Assembly: GCA_030704615.1 (NCBI GenBank)
Contig: CM060731.1
Location: 16,926,001 to 16,990,000, forward strand
DNA from: Takakia lepidozioides
Lineage: Eukaryota > Streptophyta > Takakiopsida > Takakiales > Takakiaceae
Direction: 5' to 3'
DNA length: 64,000 nucleotides
The position numbers and the translations under genes are program-made. Position 1 is the stretch's first letter; each line of letters starts with the position of its first letter. Below, piece after piece: positions 11,586-23,500 of the stretch. The notes under the pieces are model-generated. The model was not told the origin of the DNA, ran no database searches, and worked only from the letters and a program-made list of their open reading frames with translations.

Positions 11586-11588
11586 ATG
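11504..11588 (+). repeat. Imperfect 32-bp direct repeat covering the VPS13 start codon
   Basis: TTGAAATTTTCTAAACAGCT (from 11504) continuing to GGGTGGAGTTATG is repeated at 11557-11588 as TTTGAAATTTTGAAACAGCT continuing to GTGTGGAGTCATG. Each copy ends in an ATG. The second ATG (11586) is the VPS13 start. Confidence 0.7.
11534..11560 (+). promoter_or_regulatory. Candidate upstream ORF (8 residues) in the VPS13 leader
   Basis: ATG at 11534 opens MPQLTNNI and stops with TGA at 11558-11560, 25 bases before the VPS13 ATG. Its initiation context is nearly identical to that of the main ATG because of the direct repeat. It matters only if the transcript starts upstream of 11534, which I cannot show. 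Confidence 0.4.
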
Positions 11589-14500
11589 TTTGAGAGTGCT
11601 GCGTACCAGATTCTGGCAGGCTACTTGGGTCACTATGTCAAGGATATGCAGCGAGAGCAGTTCCGCATTGGGCTCTGGAGTGGTGAGTGATCAAAATTTC
11701 CCTCTCAATTATGTATAAGGGTCTGCAGTATTCTATAAAATTACCCACGAGCAAGTCTACGAAGGTAGCACTCATTAAGGTGGTTTGTCGTCGAAGAAGT
11801 TAATTTGGTGGAGGGAGCAGAATAGTACAGCCTCGAAAGGCTTGGCTTGATACCCAAAGCTCTTCGTAGCAATCTTGATACCTATAGCATTAATGTGCTG
11901 AGAGTACTCCCCGCAGAATTCAAAGCAGGGTCAGAAACGCTCTTTTTTGGTGTGTGAAAGAGGGCGAGAGAGAGAGAAATTTGTACTCTTTATGTGAACG
12001 AACAACTGATGTTGATCCGTCCGAATTAGACCTTACTTGGCGTAGCCTCGTGGCCATCGACCTGGCCGAGGCGTTGGTCGCAGCTTGTATATGAGCTTTT
12101 AATGAAGTCAGAGAAAATTGGCAGCTCAGAGAGAGAAAGTCATAGACTGACCAACGAAGGAGAAGGGGGACTTCAGAAGGGGGACTTCAGAAGTAGTAGG
12201 AGGGAGAAGGATGGAGAGAAGGGATACTTTAGGGTTAGGTTCTACAGAATTAGAGTGGCAGTGGAGTCATATGTTCCGGTTTCATCAAGCTTTCAGGGTG
12301 ATCATAACGAAAGCATTGCTACATCGCAAGACACATCTATCAAGGACGTTGCAGAGTGCATGCCAGTGTTCACGTATCTTGAGCTACTGGGCCACTTTTG
12401 TGGATGACATGTACTGCATGAACTGGAGTATGAAAAAGACAGGCAGTCAGCTCCATAATCTGGATTGAGACCTAACGCTGTCTGAGGATTTTGGGGCTCA
12501 GGAGAGGTTTTACTAGAGAATGTGGAACTGCGGCTGGAGGCATTTGACTACCTGCAGCTCCCTTTTACCATCAAGCAAGGCATGTGTGCACACTCAATTT
12601 TGGCAGATGTCCTCATCCTATTTGAAGGTTTTTCTTGGGATGAGAGGCTTGCAGTAAAACACCAATTCTGATTAGGTGTATCCTATTATTCACATAGGCT
12701 TATCTCTCAGATGAGGGATAGGTTTCATGTCTCCAACAGGTTATAACACAAGGGTGGCTTTTTAAATTTTAGACTCTGCTAATGCATCTGTTACCCAGTG
12801 ATGCCTTGGTTGACTACTGCCTCGAGTTTTGTTGCTCATTCCCTCAGGGTTGGGTGGTGTAGTTGCAATCTGTTATACTCCAGAGAGTGTGGAAAATCTT
12901 TTTTATGACATCAACTGAAATGAGTTTGGGACGTGAGGAGCAGGTTCAGTAGGGAAGCTGAGACTTCAAGTTCCCTGGAAGAAGCTGGGGTGGGAACCCA
13001 TTTTGGTGTCCCTTCAAGATGTTTTGATCTCTGCTGGCCCTCGGGAGGACGCAGAGGTTGTTTCCTGTGTACTCCTTGGCCTTCTCTTGTGCCTTAGGCC
13101 TGTTTTCATTGGGCTTTGGTTTTCCTGCTTTCTTGTTCAAACCATCTAGTGAAAAGGTCATGCGACCAAACCTGACACATTGAAGAAAGGGATATGGACT
13201 TTCATACACATCGCTGGATACAAGGACAAACTGGCCAACTGACAAATTTTGTAAAGGTGGTAAAATCCAACCTCTCGGTGTTAATCTGCTGAAGGGCTAC
13301 TGCTCCGGTTGTACTCTTATAAGTATGACATGGCAATCAGCTTGGAAAATTGCAAAACTGACATATTTTCGATGAATCTTAGCCTCAAGAGAAGAGAATA
13401 TACTCCCTTTTAAAAAAAAAAAAACTGTAGCCTTGTGGCCATAGACCCTGCGCCCAGTGGATGGAAGCAGAGGGAGTAGCCACTATCTTTGTGAGGGGCT
13501 CCCTCCAGGAGTGGGACTTATCTTGATAGAAACAATTAGTTCGGGCTTTCCAGACATCCTCTAGAAAGCCCTTCACAGAAGCATCAATCTGTTGTGGGTG
13601 AGCAGCCCAAAAGTTAGACCCCAATAGGGCCAGGGCTTTAGGCTCAGCCTCAAGCTTCAAGAGAAGACAACTTATGCTTTCATTGAGTGTGCTTCGAAGC
13701 CCCTAAGAGATTATTTAGGGTTATATACGATTATTCAGAGTTTCAAAGCATGTGGTGCATGTGGTGATGAGTCTCTATTTAGCAGGTAGTGGCAGTGCTT
13801 ACAAATTCTCGGCCTGGTTGCATGACAGTGGGATGCGGAGGCATTAGAAAGAAGAGAGTTGGCAGCCAAGAAAGCTGCTCTTGCATCAGCAGAAATTTCG
13901 AAGTTTTCTGTTCGTGTCTCTGGTAAAGTATAAACCATTGCTGTTGTTGATAGTGGTTTGAATTTTTTGGGGTGTGCAGCCACACACTGTATCTTTTAGG
14001 TTGATGGAAGAGAAGATAATGTCAATTAGACATGCCCACACGCTATGCACTCACATTAGATCTTTGGTTACCTCTCAAATAGTGAGTTCAAAGTGTACTA
14101 GGCCGTCATATAGATATAATGCTAGTGTTCAAGCTCGAATGTTGGAACACAACAAATTCACTATGTAGTAGACATCATGTGTGCCTCCTGTGTAGTTTAT
14201 GAAGTGGAGATATAGTTGGCAGACTAGCAAAGCAGTAGCCTGTCCTCTGTTACCTGCTCAAATATCTAATGTTTCATTTTCTGAAGCAGAAGATAAATCA
14301 GGGCAGTCCTTCCTATCAAACTTGTGTAGCAAGGTGAGTACAACTTCTCTTTGTGTAATCCTTTGCTCTTTTGCATAATCCGGTCTTCAAATTGTTTCCT
14401 CACCGACATTACATTCCTGTTGAGATTCTTTATTGGTTTGTGTGTTGTGTTTAGTTACGTACAATCTAATAACTTTTCAACTCATGTTTTGGTCACTCGT

Positions 14501-17500
14501 CTTCTCATATTGGCCTTATTGTCCTTGGGATAGCACTTACAAATACTTGTCTAATGGTAATGAGGAAACTGGAGAAAGAAAGTCAAGGTGTTTTTATTCA
14601 TCTAGATGAAGATACATGAGAGGTTTGCAAGAAAGGTGGTTGATGAAGCATTTTACTGCCAGGTTTGCTTTAAACGGCAGGCGAAGGAAGTTGAGATACA
14701 AAATTAGTTAGCTATTCTGGATAAGTATTTCAATTGTGTTCAATTACACCAGGGGTACTATGTCAGGGTTTCCAGGTATGCGCTTGGGGTTGAAGGGCAT
14801 TTATTGATGAACTATGAATCTCATCACATTGCTTACATTGAGGAGGAGGGGGGCTTATCTTTTTGGAAAACAACATTTTTGATGTTGTCTCACAGATTAT
14901 CGACAATGTACAAGTGACAGTCAACAACGTTCATGTTCGATACATGGATGAGAGAACGGATCCTGAGGTATGGCTTTGTGCAAGGTTCCTGCATCATCCT
15001 GCAATCTCTTGAGGGTGTTTGTCAAATATTGTTTGAGCCCACACTGTCCATGAGCACCGCACACGTTTGAGCAGTAGGCAAATCTGACACGTGCTTTACA
15101 TGGTACTCTTGCATGCAGGTTGTGTTTTTTATAGGCATCACCCTATCTGGGCTCACAGTCAGCACCAGTGATGCTACATTTGCTGGGTTTGTAACACTGT
15201 CTGCTCAGCTTTGGCAGTCAAAAAATCAACAATTGCTATGACTACTGCCTGTGATGAAAGCCTTTGCCACCCAAAATATTTCTGTATTTGTTATGACAGT
15301 TATTGCTCATGATGGATGCACATAACCAGCAGTGTCCATCTGATGTACAGTTTGGTCATGGACAAGCTTATTTGGTAATGTTGTCCTGGGATTATCAATA
15401 AGTCCGCTACTGATGGCTGTCCGCTACTGATGGCTGTGTCTTTTATTGTTGCCAGAGTTTCTGCAGCAGGGAAGCCGAGGGGTAGTCAGGAGCACAAAGT
15501 GGTGGAGATTCTGCAGCTTGCACTGTATTGGAATCCTTGTCGCCATCCCTTCGGTGCCTCCCTGGAGCCGCACAACAAAGAGAGCATTAGCATTCTCAGG
15601 AGGGGAGCTGGTGGTGCAAGTGACCAAGTTGTCTATATATTGCGCCCCACGAATGTTTCTCTGAAGCTCTGGGTAGCTTATGCTCCTCTTCTTCTTTTTG
15701 CCATTTATTCTGTTTCTCTTGCGAACATTGAACTCCACCAACTACTTTTGTGCCGAGACGTACCTTTACATGTTGTCTGCTCTTTCTGTGAGATACTCTT
15801 GCTTTCTTTTCCGACAAGAGAGGATAGTATTCCAGCTTAATGTTGGACTCCACATAGCACATTGATAGCCACTCACTAGTCTACTGTAGGGGTTGGTCAT
15901 ATGAATATAACCAGAGTTCTCCTGGTAAGGAGTGGTGGCAGGGTTCCTATGCATGACATGTGAAGAGTCAGTTGCCTAAAGAGGATACCTGTGTAGTGAG
16001 TCTCACTAGCATAACCCTGAACCTTAAACAAACAAATTATTTGAAGCCCCAGATTGCAGACACTCATATGTTTCTAGCACTGTTTAAAAATGCTGTGCAT
16101 ATTGTTTGTTTGAAGGTGAACAAAAACAAAATGTTTGTAGAAGGCGGCTCACAGTATGCCATTGCCGTCAACATTGATGATCTGGTAGATCCCCCTGCCC
16201 ACTCATTTGGTTGTTTCTCGATGTCTACGGTGTAATGTCTTGCACTTGTGTGATAGGTGAGTACAGTCCACAGTTGATTGTGAGTTTCTTCAAGTGTTTT
16301 ATTTGCAGAGACATGGAGTATTTGTGAGATTGGATGAATTTTTGCGAAGTAGTTGTGGACAAGGATTGGAGTGTATGGAAGGTGACAAAGAGACCACTGG
16401 CAAAGAGAGGTGCATGTTGGGATGTTGATAGAGAGACTGATGGTGCTTGCTTTGCACCTGCCTGCATGTGAGTGACAGTCACTAGCGTTGGAGGATCACC
16501 AGCTTTGTGAAATGCTTTTGCTCTTGGATGCCATCTCCATCTCACGTCTACGCGAAAAGTGACTTATCTCAACTCTTGTCAACATCTCTTAAGGCCAGGT
16601 CGTTACCCCAAGTCAAGTAGTAGCAGGCTACTGAAGTTCTCTTTCAAGTCAGTAGTTGTGCTTGTGATGTTTGCTTTCTACTAGAGCATCAGTGGTTACA
16701 GAGACTTCTTCATAAAGTATCTGCTGAAGAATGCCAAGTATGCTTCAACTTGGTTGTAAAGGTTACTGGTTTTCTCAGATCTTGTGGAACTCTGGGAAAC
16801 ACCTTGTTGAAAATTGGTGGTGAAGACATTGTATGCTTTGCGTCCCTGCTTCATGTGCTTTGGGAGGCACTTTTATGGTTTCTTGGTCATGGGCTTTTGT
16901 AGTTGTGGAGGACTTCTTACCTCTAAATATTTTCCGTTCGTAATTTTAGCACCAAAAGCCGTGTGCGCAGGTATGGCCGTTTTAGGCCTAAAGTGGGTGA
17001 GTTTAGAAAGGAAGCAGGGAGTGCGTGGCAAAAGCAGCTGTGGCAGTTTGCAATTGAGGCAGTCCTGTCTGATATCCGCAAGAGATTGCGGCGCCGCTCG
17101 TGGAGTTACCTGTCTTGGCGCACGTGAGCTTTCTAGCTTTCCTTATGGCTCCTTATGGTGACTTGTAACGAAATTCCCACGTTTTCCTTAGCAAGTTTGC
17201 TCTGACACTGTCATTTACCTTTCAGAATATCCTTGTACCCTTGGTTTTATTTATTTGTTGGTGTGTCTGGCTTAAAAGTGAAGATATGAGTTTATTCTGA
17301 CTAAAAATTAAAGATGCACCTAGCAGCTTCTCAAGGTGGAGACAGTCAGGTGACAGGGGGTTCTAAGAAGAATGGTCTGCAGGGAGTACCGGAAGCGGTA
17401 TGTGGCTCTTTACATAGACAAGTTGGAAAGTCTGCAGCAAGGGCTGGTACGTCGAGACGAATTGCAGCTCAAATAGATGAAATTTATCATGTCATGTTTT

Positions 17501-20500
17501 AGATATGGTTATTCCTCTTGGTGTAGTCACTATTTAAATTTGAAGATCTTGAAATGCTGAGTAAAGAGACGCGTTGTTAGCCTTAAAAAACCTCATGCAT
17601 CAGTTGCTTGACATGCAGCGCAACCAAATTTAGGGCTAATATTGCAACACAGAGGAGTTTGTTAAACCAATGCCTGGGTTTTGAAGCACACCAAACAGCA
17701 TGGTTGGTCCTGAGGTGTGCATGTACAGCTTCAATAGAACCAAATCATTAAATCTTATACCAACTGTTCTGGCCTGAGAAACACCTTCAAGTAGACGTGC
17801 TGATGAAGTGGCTATGCATGTTCGGATTAAGCCAACGGGAGATGAGGAGTCGGCAGCATTGGAAGAAATGGAGAAGCAGTTTGAAATGGACGAGATTCTT
17901 TACTTTAGATCACTTGCCGAGAACCAGATGTACCTTGAGGTGAGCATTTTCCACACTCTTGGGGATGCTATCTTTTTGAAACTTAAAACTATCTTTTGGC
18001 CATACATGAATTATGATAGAGTCCTGTTTGGGACATTTCACATTTTGAATGGCTTAATATCCACCATCCTAACAGCCATGAAGTCACCAGTAACTCTGAT
18101 GTGCTCCAAAGTCTCTTATCAACAGGAAATTGAAGAGCAACATAGTCATTGCTCTTCAATGCTCTTCAATGCTCTTCAATGCTGTTTACAGCTCAGACAG
18201 TTTGAATACGTGCTAGCACACAAGATTCAAGAAGATACTTAATGGTGATGTATGCTCATACCTTCGTTATAGGGCCTTTCATTATCTCAGAAATTTGGGC
18301 CCAGGATGTGTTTCGAAATGCAGCCAGGGAGAGTGCAAACCTTGATGACAATGGAGCCTTAAGTGAGGGGGATCCCCATTGCCAGGAACCGGTCCTTCAG
18401 CAGCGTGGTTGGCTCAACTGGCTTTCTCTTGGTATGCTGGGTGCTGCTGACACTACCAATTCAGGCCAGATTTTTCCCCAGGAGATAATCAAGGTGGACA
18501 CCCTTGGAAATGCTATTCTTACACTGCATTTGGAGATGGAGTTGAACAAGTTAATGTTTAGCAATGTAAATATTGTTGTTGCCTGCATTAACTTCCTCAT
18601 TTGTGTCTTGCTTTGCGTTGGTTTTCGTAGTATTCTAGGTTGGGGTTATTGCGAAGCTACTCGACTGGATGCGGACTTCAGAATCAAAGCCATGTTTGAC
18701 AATGTGGCAGGACTTATTTGAAGCGGCGATGCTTCATCCGATTCCAGTGATGGAAAGTGGCGAGTCATCAGAGGGATGCTGTCGTGTTGCTATCACCTTG
18801 CATGTTGGAGAGATTCTTGGAAGCCTGCACAGCTCGTAAGCCTGTATAACCTTAACGGATTTATTTATTTTCTGAGGTGTTGTTGTCAAGTTGCACAATG
18901 TGCCCATTTCTGCCTTCAATGTGGCCAGTTTCTAGTTGTTCCACGGATTAACTCCAATGAACAGCATACTCGATGGCAGAAGATGCTAGAGGGCAATGGT
19001 GACCAAGGAAAGTGGAGTTCAACGTCCTCTTTGTCAAGTTGTGCAGCTGTGCCCAGCTGTCTTCATTTTCTTGGCAGTTTTCATGTGTGTCTTAGATTGA
19101 CTACAATCATCAGCATACTTGATGGGCTTTCTATGGCAGACGATGCCAGATGGCAATGTGATTCCAAAGAAAGTGGAGATTCAACGTTCTAGGAGTCATG
19201 CTTGGTCGCGAATACTGTTGCTAGGGTTATGTGGGTGATGTGGGTTGCTTTGGGGGACTCTGCACAGACCTCTCTGAAAAAGTCTGGGCTTCCGGTGACT
19301 TATCTGTCATCTTTCATGTTGATTCACATGTTTTGTCCCCTATGTCAGGTAGTTTCTACAAGTTCAGCTCATTTGATAGTCCCTATCATCTGGGAACCTG
19401 GTCTGGCCCTTCCTTACGTTTCTGCGCCATATCAGTTCCAGTTCAGGTTGGCCTGTCAGACTTGGGGTTTTTTTAATCTTTGGTCGAAGATTCTTGTGAT
19501 TGAGAGTAATTTTGATTCTTAAACACTTAGGGTCCTTATTTCATGCAGATTGTGTGGCAAATAATATAATTCTGGTCAGTGATACCATATGGGTGCATCC
19601 TACTGGTTAGGACTGTTGACCACTGGCAGTGTTTGGTTGCTTGAGCTGCAAACACCCTCAGGCTCTATTTTGAGGACTCATGGGTTTGGATTATTAGATA
19701 AGATGACATATTCCACCTGGTGCACCAGGGACTTGGGGAGGGACATTCTAAACCTATCAGTGCAAGGCATTGGAGTGAGCGTCCAGATATGGGATGAGAA
19801 GACAGATGTTATTATCATGGTCCGCATGCTGGAGGCAGTGGACTTGTGCACCCCAGGCAGTCGCTTTCCACGCATTCTTGCACCTTGGGTGCTGTTCTTA
19901 CCCAGGAAAAATTTCGTCTTTAGAAAACTGTTTGCATGATAGGCAGCCAGCTCTATTTTGACGGAAGTGATAGTTATTTTTGGGCCACTTTAGGTCCTGT
20001 TTCATCTGCATTTGTTATTTAATCAGAATCCACCTCTGGCATCTGCTAGTGTATAAGTATAGTTGATGGGTGTTTCTTGGATGCAAAAGTTATGACCAGG
20101 TACTCAGTTCTATCCATGAGCAGTTTATAAAGATCTCCAGTAAAATGGTTGAGTAATTTAAGGTTTGGGAGCACATCATTCATACATTGCTGTATTGGGT
20201 CAATCTTCCCTTTTAAACATCCTCGTTACTAAACTTTCTACGGAAGTAGTTTCATTCCATGAACATTGTAGCCAAGATCCTAGGACACTGCTGCTTTGTG
20301 TGTCTTTATCCAAAGTTGAAGCCATTCTCACTTGTGTATGTAGTCAATCCAGCTGGTAACAAGATGAAAACACAGGATACATGTAACACCAGTTGAGTAG
20401 GCAATGGTGAGCAGATTCAGAGGGGGCTACGTAAGGTTGTTGAATATTTCAATAAAGTGAGGATCAGGGTGCAGGGGAAGTTCACATCACGCCCATCTCT

Positions 20501-23500
20501 AGGACGGTCTGGGCAAATAAAGAGAGGAGCTGGGGTTGGTGTGGAGTCCAGTATAAGTAAGGGCAGTTTCTCTGCAAGTGTGGCCCCTGAGCTAGAAGCT
20601 GGGCATGGAGAGCCAACTGAGCATTTGTTGCGGGTGCAATTTGAGCTTCAACGAGTCAGGAACGACTATGATATGGTGATGACTGTAAGTGTCTGCTTAC
20701 TTAGCTGCTAATTTGAAATTTTGAGTGTTCACGTTGAAGTGGGGCTATTTGGAGTCTGTGACAAAACTATGAATTTGGGTAGCTCTTCCCCTGGACATAT
20801 TCTGTTTGTTTCTTTCAGCTTTGGGGATCAGCTTGAGGCATTTGTCTTTTGGGCGACACTCTAAAGTAGTCCTTGGTTTCTCCTATCTTGTCCAATGGGT
20901 CCTTGTGGCCGCTTGTGGTTGGTATAAAGTTTCTAGTCATAAAGTGTCATTCTCTCTTTCTTTCTGTATCCACCGATTGGGTATACATTTTCAGATCAGA
21001 TTTGAGACCTTATGCTCAGCTTCTGATTCTTTTTGTTAGAGTACTTTGAGAACCCTGCAAATGAAGATCATAGTATTGGGTCTGAGTGCAGCCGGATTGT
21101 TTCCAGTTTGCTCATTGTCAGGGGCACCCTTGCTGCTGTCGTTCATGTCTGGCATGGGAATGGTGCCCCAAGACACACAGCCAGCTGGCCTACATGAACC
21201 CAAGTGAGAAGGCGACCTGGTTCTTCCTGGAATGCATTTCCTTCTTAGGTTGTTTACTTTGTCATGGAATCATGGCCTTCATTTACTTTGTCCATTGTTT
21301 CCTCACTGCTTACTTGTTCGCAAGGGGCACAGATTGTCAGTGCAACCACATGGTCTGTTTGAAAAGATCTGATCTCTCCAGTACTGAAGCTGCCTATATG
21401 GGAGCAAAGAGTCAGGGGCCTAAATATAGCTGCCATTTTAGTCTGTTTCTCAGTCTCCTCAGATTTCTCTAGTACTGTATACTCATCAGCGCTGTGGTGC
21501 AGGTCATGCTACAACCTGTGGAGTTTGTGTACAGTGCAGCCTTCTTTGAGCATGCATCTTCCTTTTTCTGCTACCCAGCTTCTCATCAGGCACTCAATGG
21601 CCGGGTATTATTGGAATGAAAATTAATCAGTTGTTTGGGTTGCTTTCTTGGGTCATGACTGGGCTTTAGGGAAACTCTGGTTTTTTTGCTTCTGTGCATT
21701 CATATGTTAGTGCAATAACAGTAGAAATGTTCAAAAAGGTTTTCATGCATTCCGTGAATGGCTTTCACTGGTTTCGGAGATGCCATTTGATAACTTTAGA
21801 CTGGGTAACCTGTGTTGATGCCTGAACTTGGCTGTTCATCAGGATGCTTTGGAAGCCGGTTTTAAGCTTAGCCTTGCATGTGGCCAGTGTTGTATATAGT
21901 TATTTAGGTCTACAGTTCTCTAGAGTTTATTCGGCCTAAGGACCAATTTCAAGGTAATTTATGATGTGCATTTATGGATTTTTGTGTTCTTTTTATTCGG
22001 ACTTGTAGATGTGCCTTACTCGCTGAGGTTACTTGTAGAGCATGAAACACCACTAAAGACGTGTGCATAAACATGTGCAGAGCAGGTGCAAGGCGCTTGT
22101 TGTGGACAATACATGCTCTGTTAATGAGATGGATTTACTCTGTATTTTGAAGGATCCGTCTTTCTAGAGCCCAACAACCAAAACCAAAATTAAAGCAAAC
22201 CCTATGGCCTCTCATTTGCTATTCGCAAGTGCTTTTTGGATTGGATTTTGCTGACAAGACAGCAGCTTGCTCAGATGTCTAACTTCGTGTACAGCTATTT
22301 TAACAGGTGAATCTAGCTTCGGACGATGGTGCTCTTTCTAAGTCCAAGTAATTTCTGAGCCTCTCTCTTTAGATTGTTTGCAGAACTGACTGGTCCAAAC
22401 CTGTTGGAACACTGACAGTAACTTTCTAGACAAGCAACCTTCCTTTGTTGATACTGGCGATGGTGTAGAAATGATGTTTATTTTAGGATGGAAAATGTAT
22501 ACAGGATTTCTAAACCTGTGCTTGACTGGGACCGTTGGAGAAGAAATTTTGGCAAGGAATCATTCAGGATCGTGTCTATCTTTGTATGTGAGATATTTGA
22601 GCCTGTAGGCACAGTGACTCCTGATTTGTGAAACTGGTGGAGGGGCACGCAGCCAAATGAAATCAATTGTGGAGTGTCATCCCAGTACTGCTATGAGGCA
22701 CCCTTAATCTGCCTGATTCATCCTTTATTGGCCGCTTATATATAAATGTTAAAAACTAAAATGCTAGTGTGATCTACAGCCCATGCAACTCACACATGTT
22801 CTACTGCTCTTACAGAGGTAAGGTGGGAAGCAAGAAGCGACTGGGCCTGCGAATTGACATCAGAAAACCCAACTTCCTATTTCCCGAAAGCATTATAGAA
22901 TCCAACAGTGGTGTTATGGTAACCTTTGTTTTCAATCATACCCGACTTCTGGCCATTGACCTTCTGAGTTGTTGAAGTACTTATTGGAATGCTGCGGTGT
23001 CCTTTAAGGGGTTCCCTTCTTATAATACGGTGTTGTGGAACCATGGCTGTTTGTATCCAACGTCAATGTATAGTCATGTGCTGAAGCCTGTGAGTGATGT
23101 TATTATTCCTCCTGAGCTGCTTGGGAAGTGCTTCACCTTGACTGTGGTGGGTGATGCGGACTGTAGATTCTCGCCTTGGACTTGATCCAGTTTACCTCAC
23201 CCGGTCTGTTTAGAGTTTCGGAAGATGCATCTGCAAAGGGTCCATTCGGGAACTCCAATGTTCAAAGCCACATGGAAGAGAGTCATTGCAGTCTATTACA
23301 CAATCAGGTAAGACTGCTGCCATTTGAGACGAGCTACTATATGACTGGTTCAATCTTAACCCATCTAATATAGGTATATGTAAGCTGTGATATTTACTGT
23401 GAGCTGTGGTCTGGTTGAGTCTAGTTGTGGCTGTGGGTCTGGGCATGTGCATTGTTTGCTTTCCAGTTTGATTGATAGGCAATGTTGGTGGTGCTGTTGA

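Larger units (their letters stand above)
11586..18835 (+). other. VPS13: VPS13 exon block 1: chorein domain and N-terminal groove
   Basis: Exons read as 11586-11682, 12502-12579, 12950-13056, 13829-13922, 14290-14333, 14896-14967, 15119-15190, about 15470-15672, 16116-16184, 16981-17123, 17383-17446, 17832-17939, 18305-18493 and 18711-18835. Landmarks are GKLRLQVPWKKLGWEPI (exon 3), IIDNVQVTVNNVHVRYMDE (exon 6), GITLSGLTVSTSD, YILRPTNVSLKL, WQFAIEAVLSDIRKRLRRRS, GWLNWLSLGMLGA and DLFEAAMLHP. All are classic VPS13 N-terminal motifs. Intron 2 appears to start with GC rather than GT (12580). Phases are continuous for exons 1-7 and for most later ones. One or more short exons between 16185 and 16980 are probably missing from this list. 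Confidence 0.8.
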
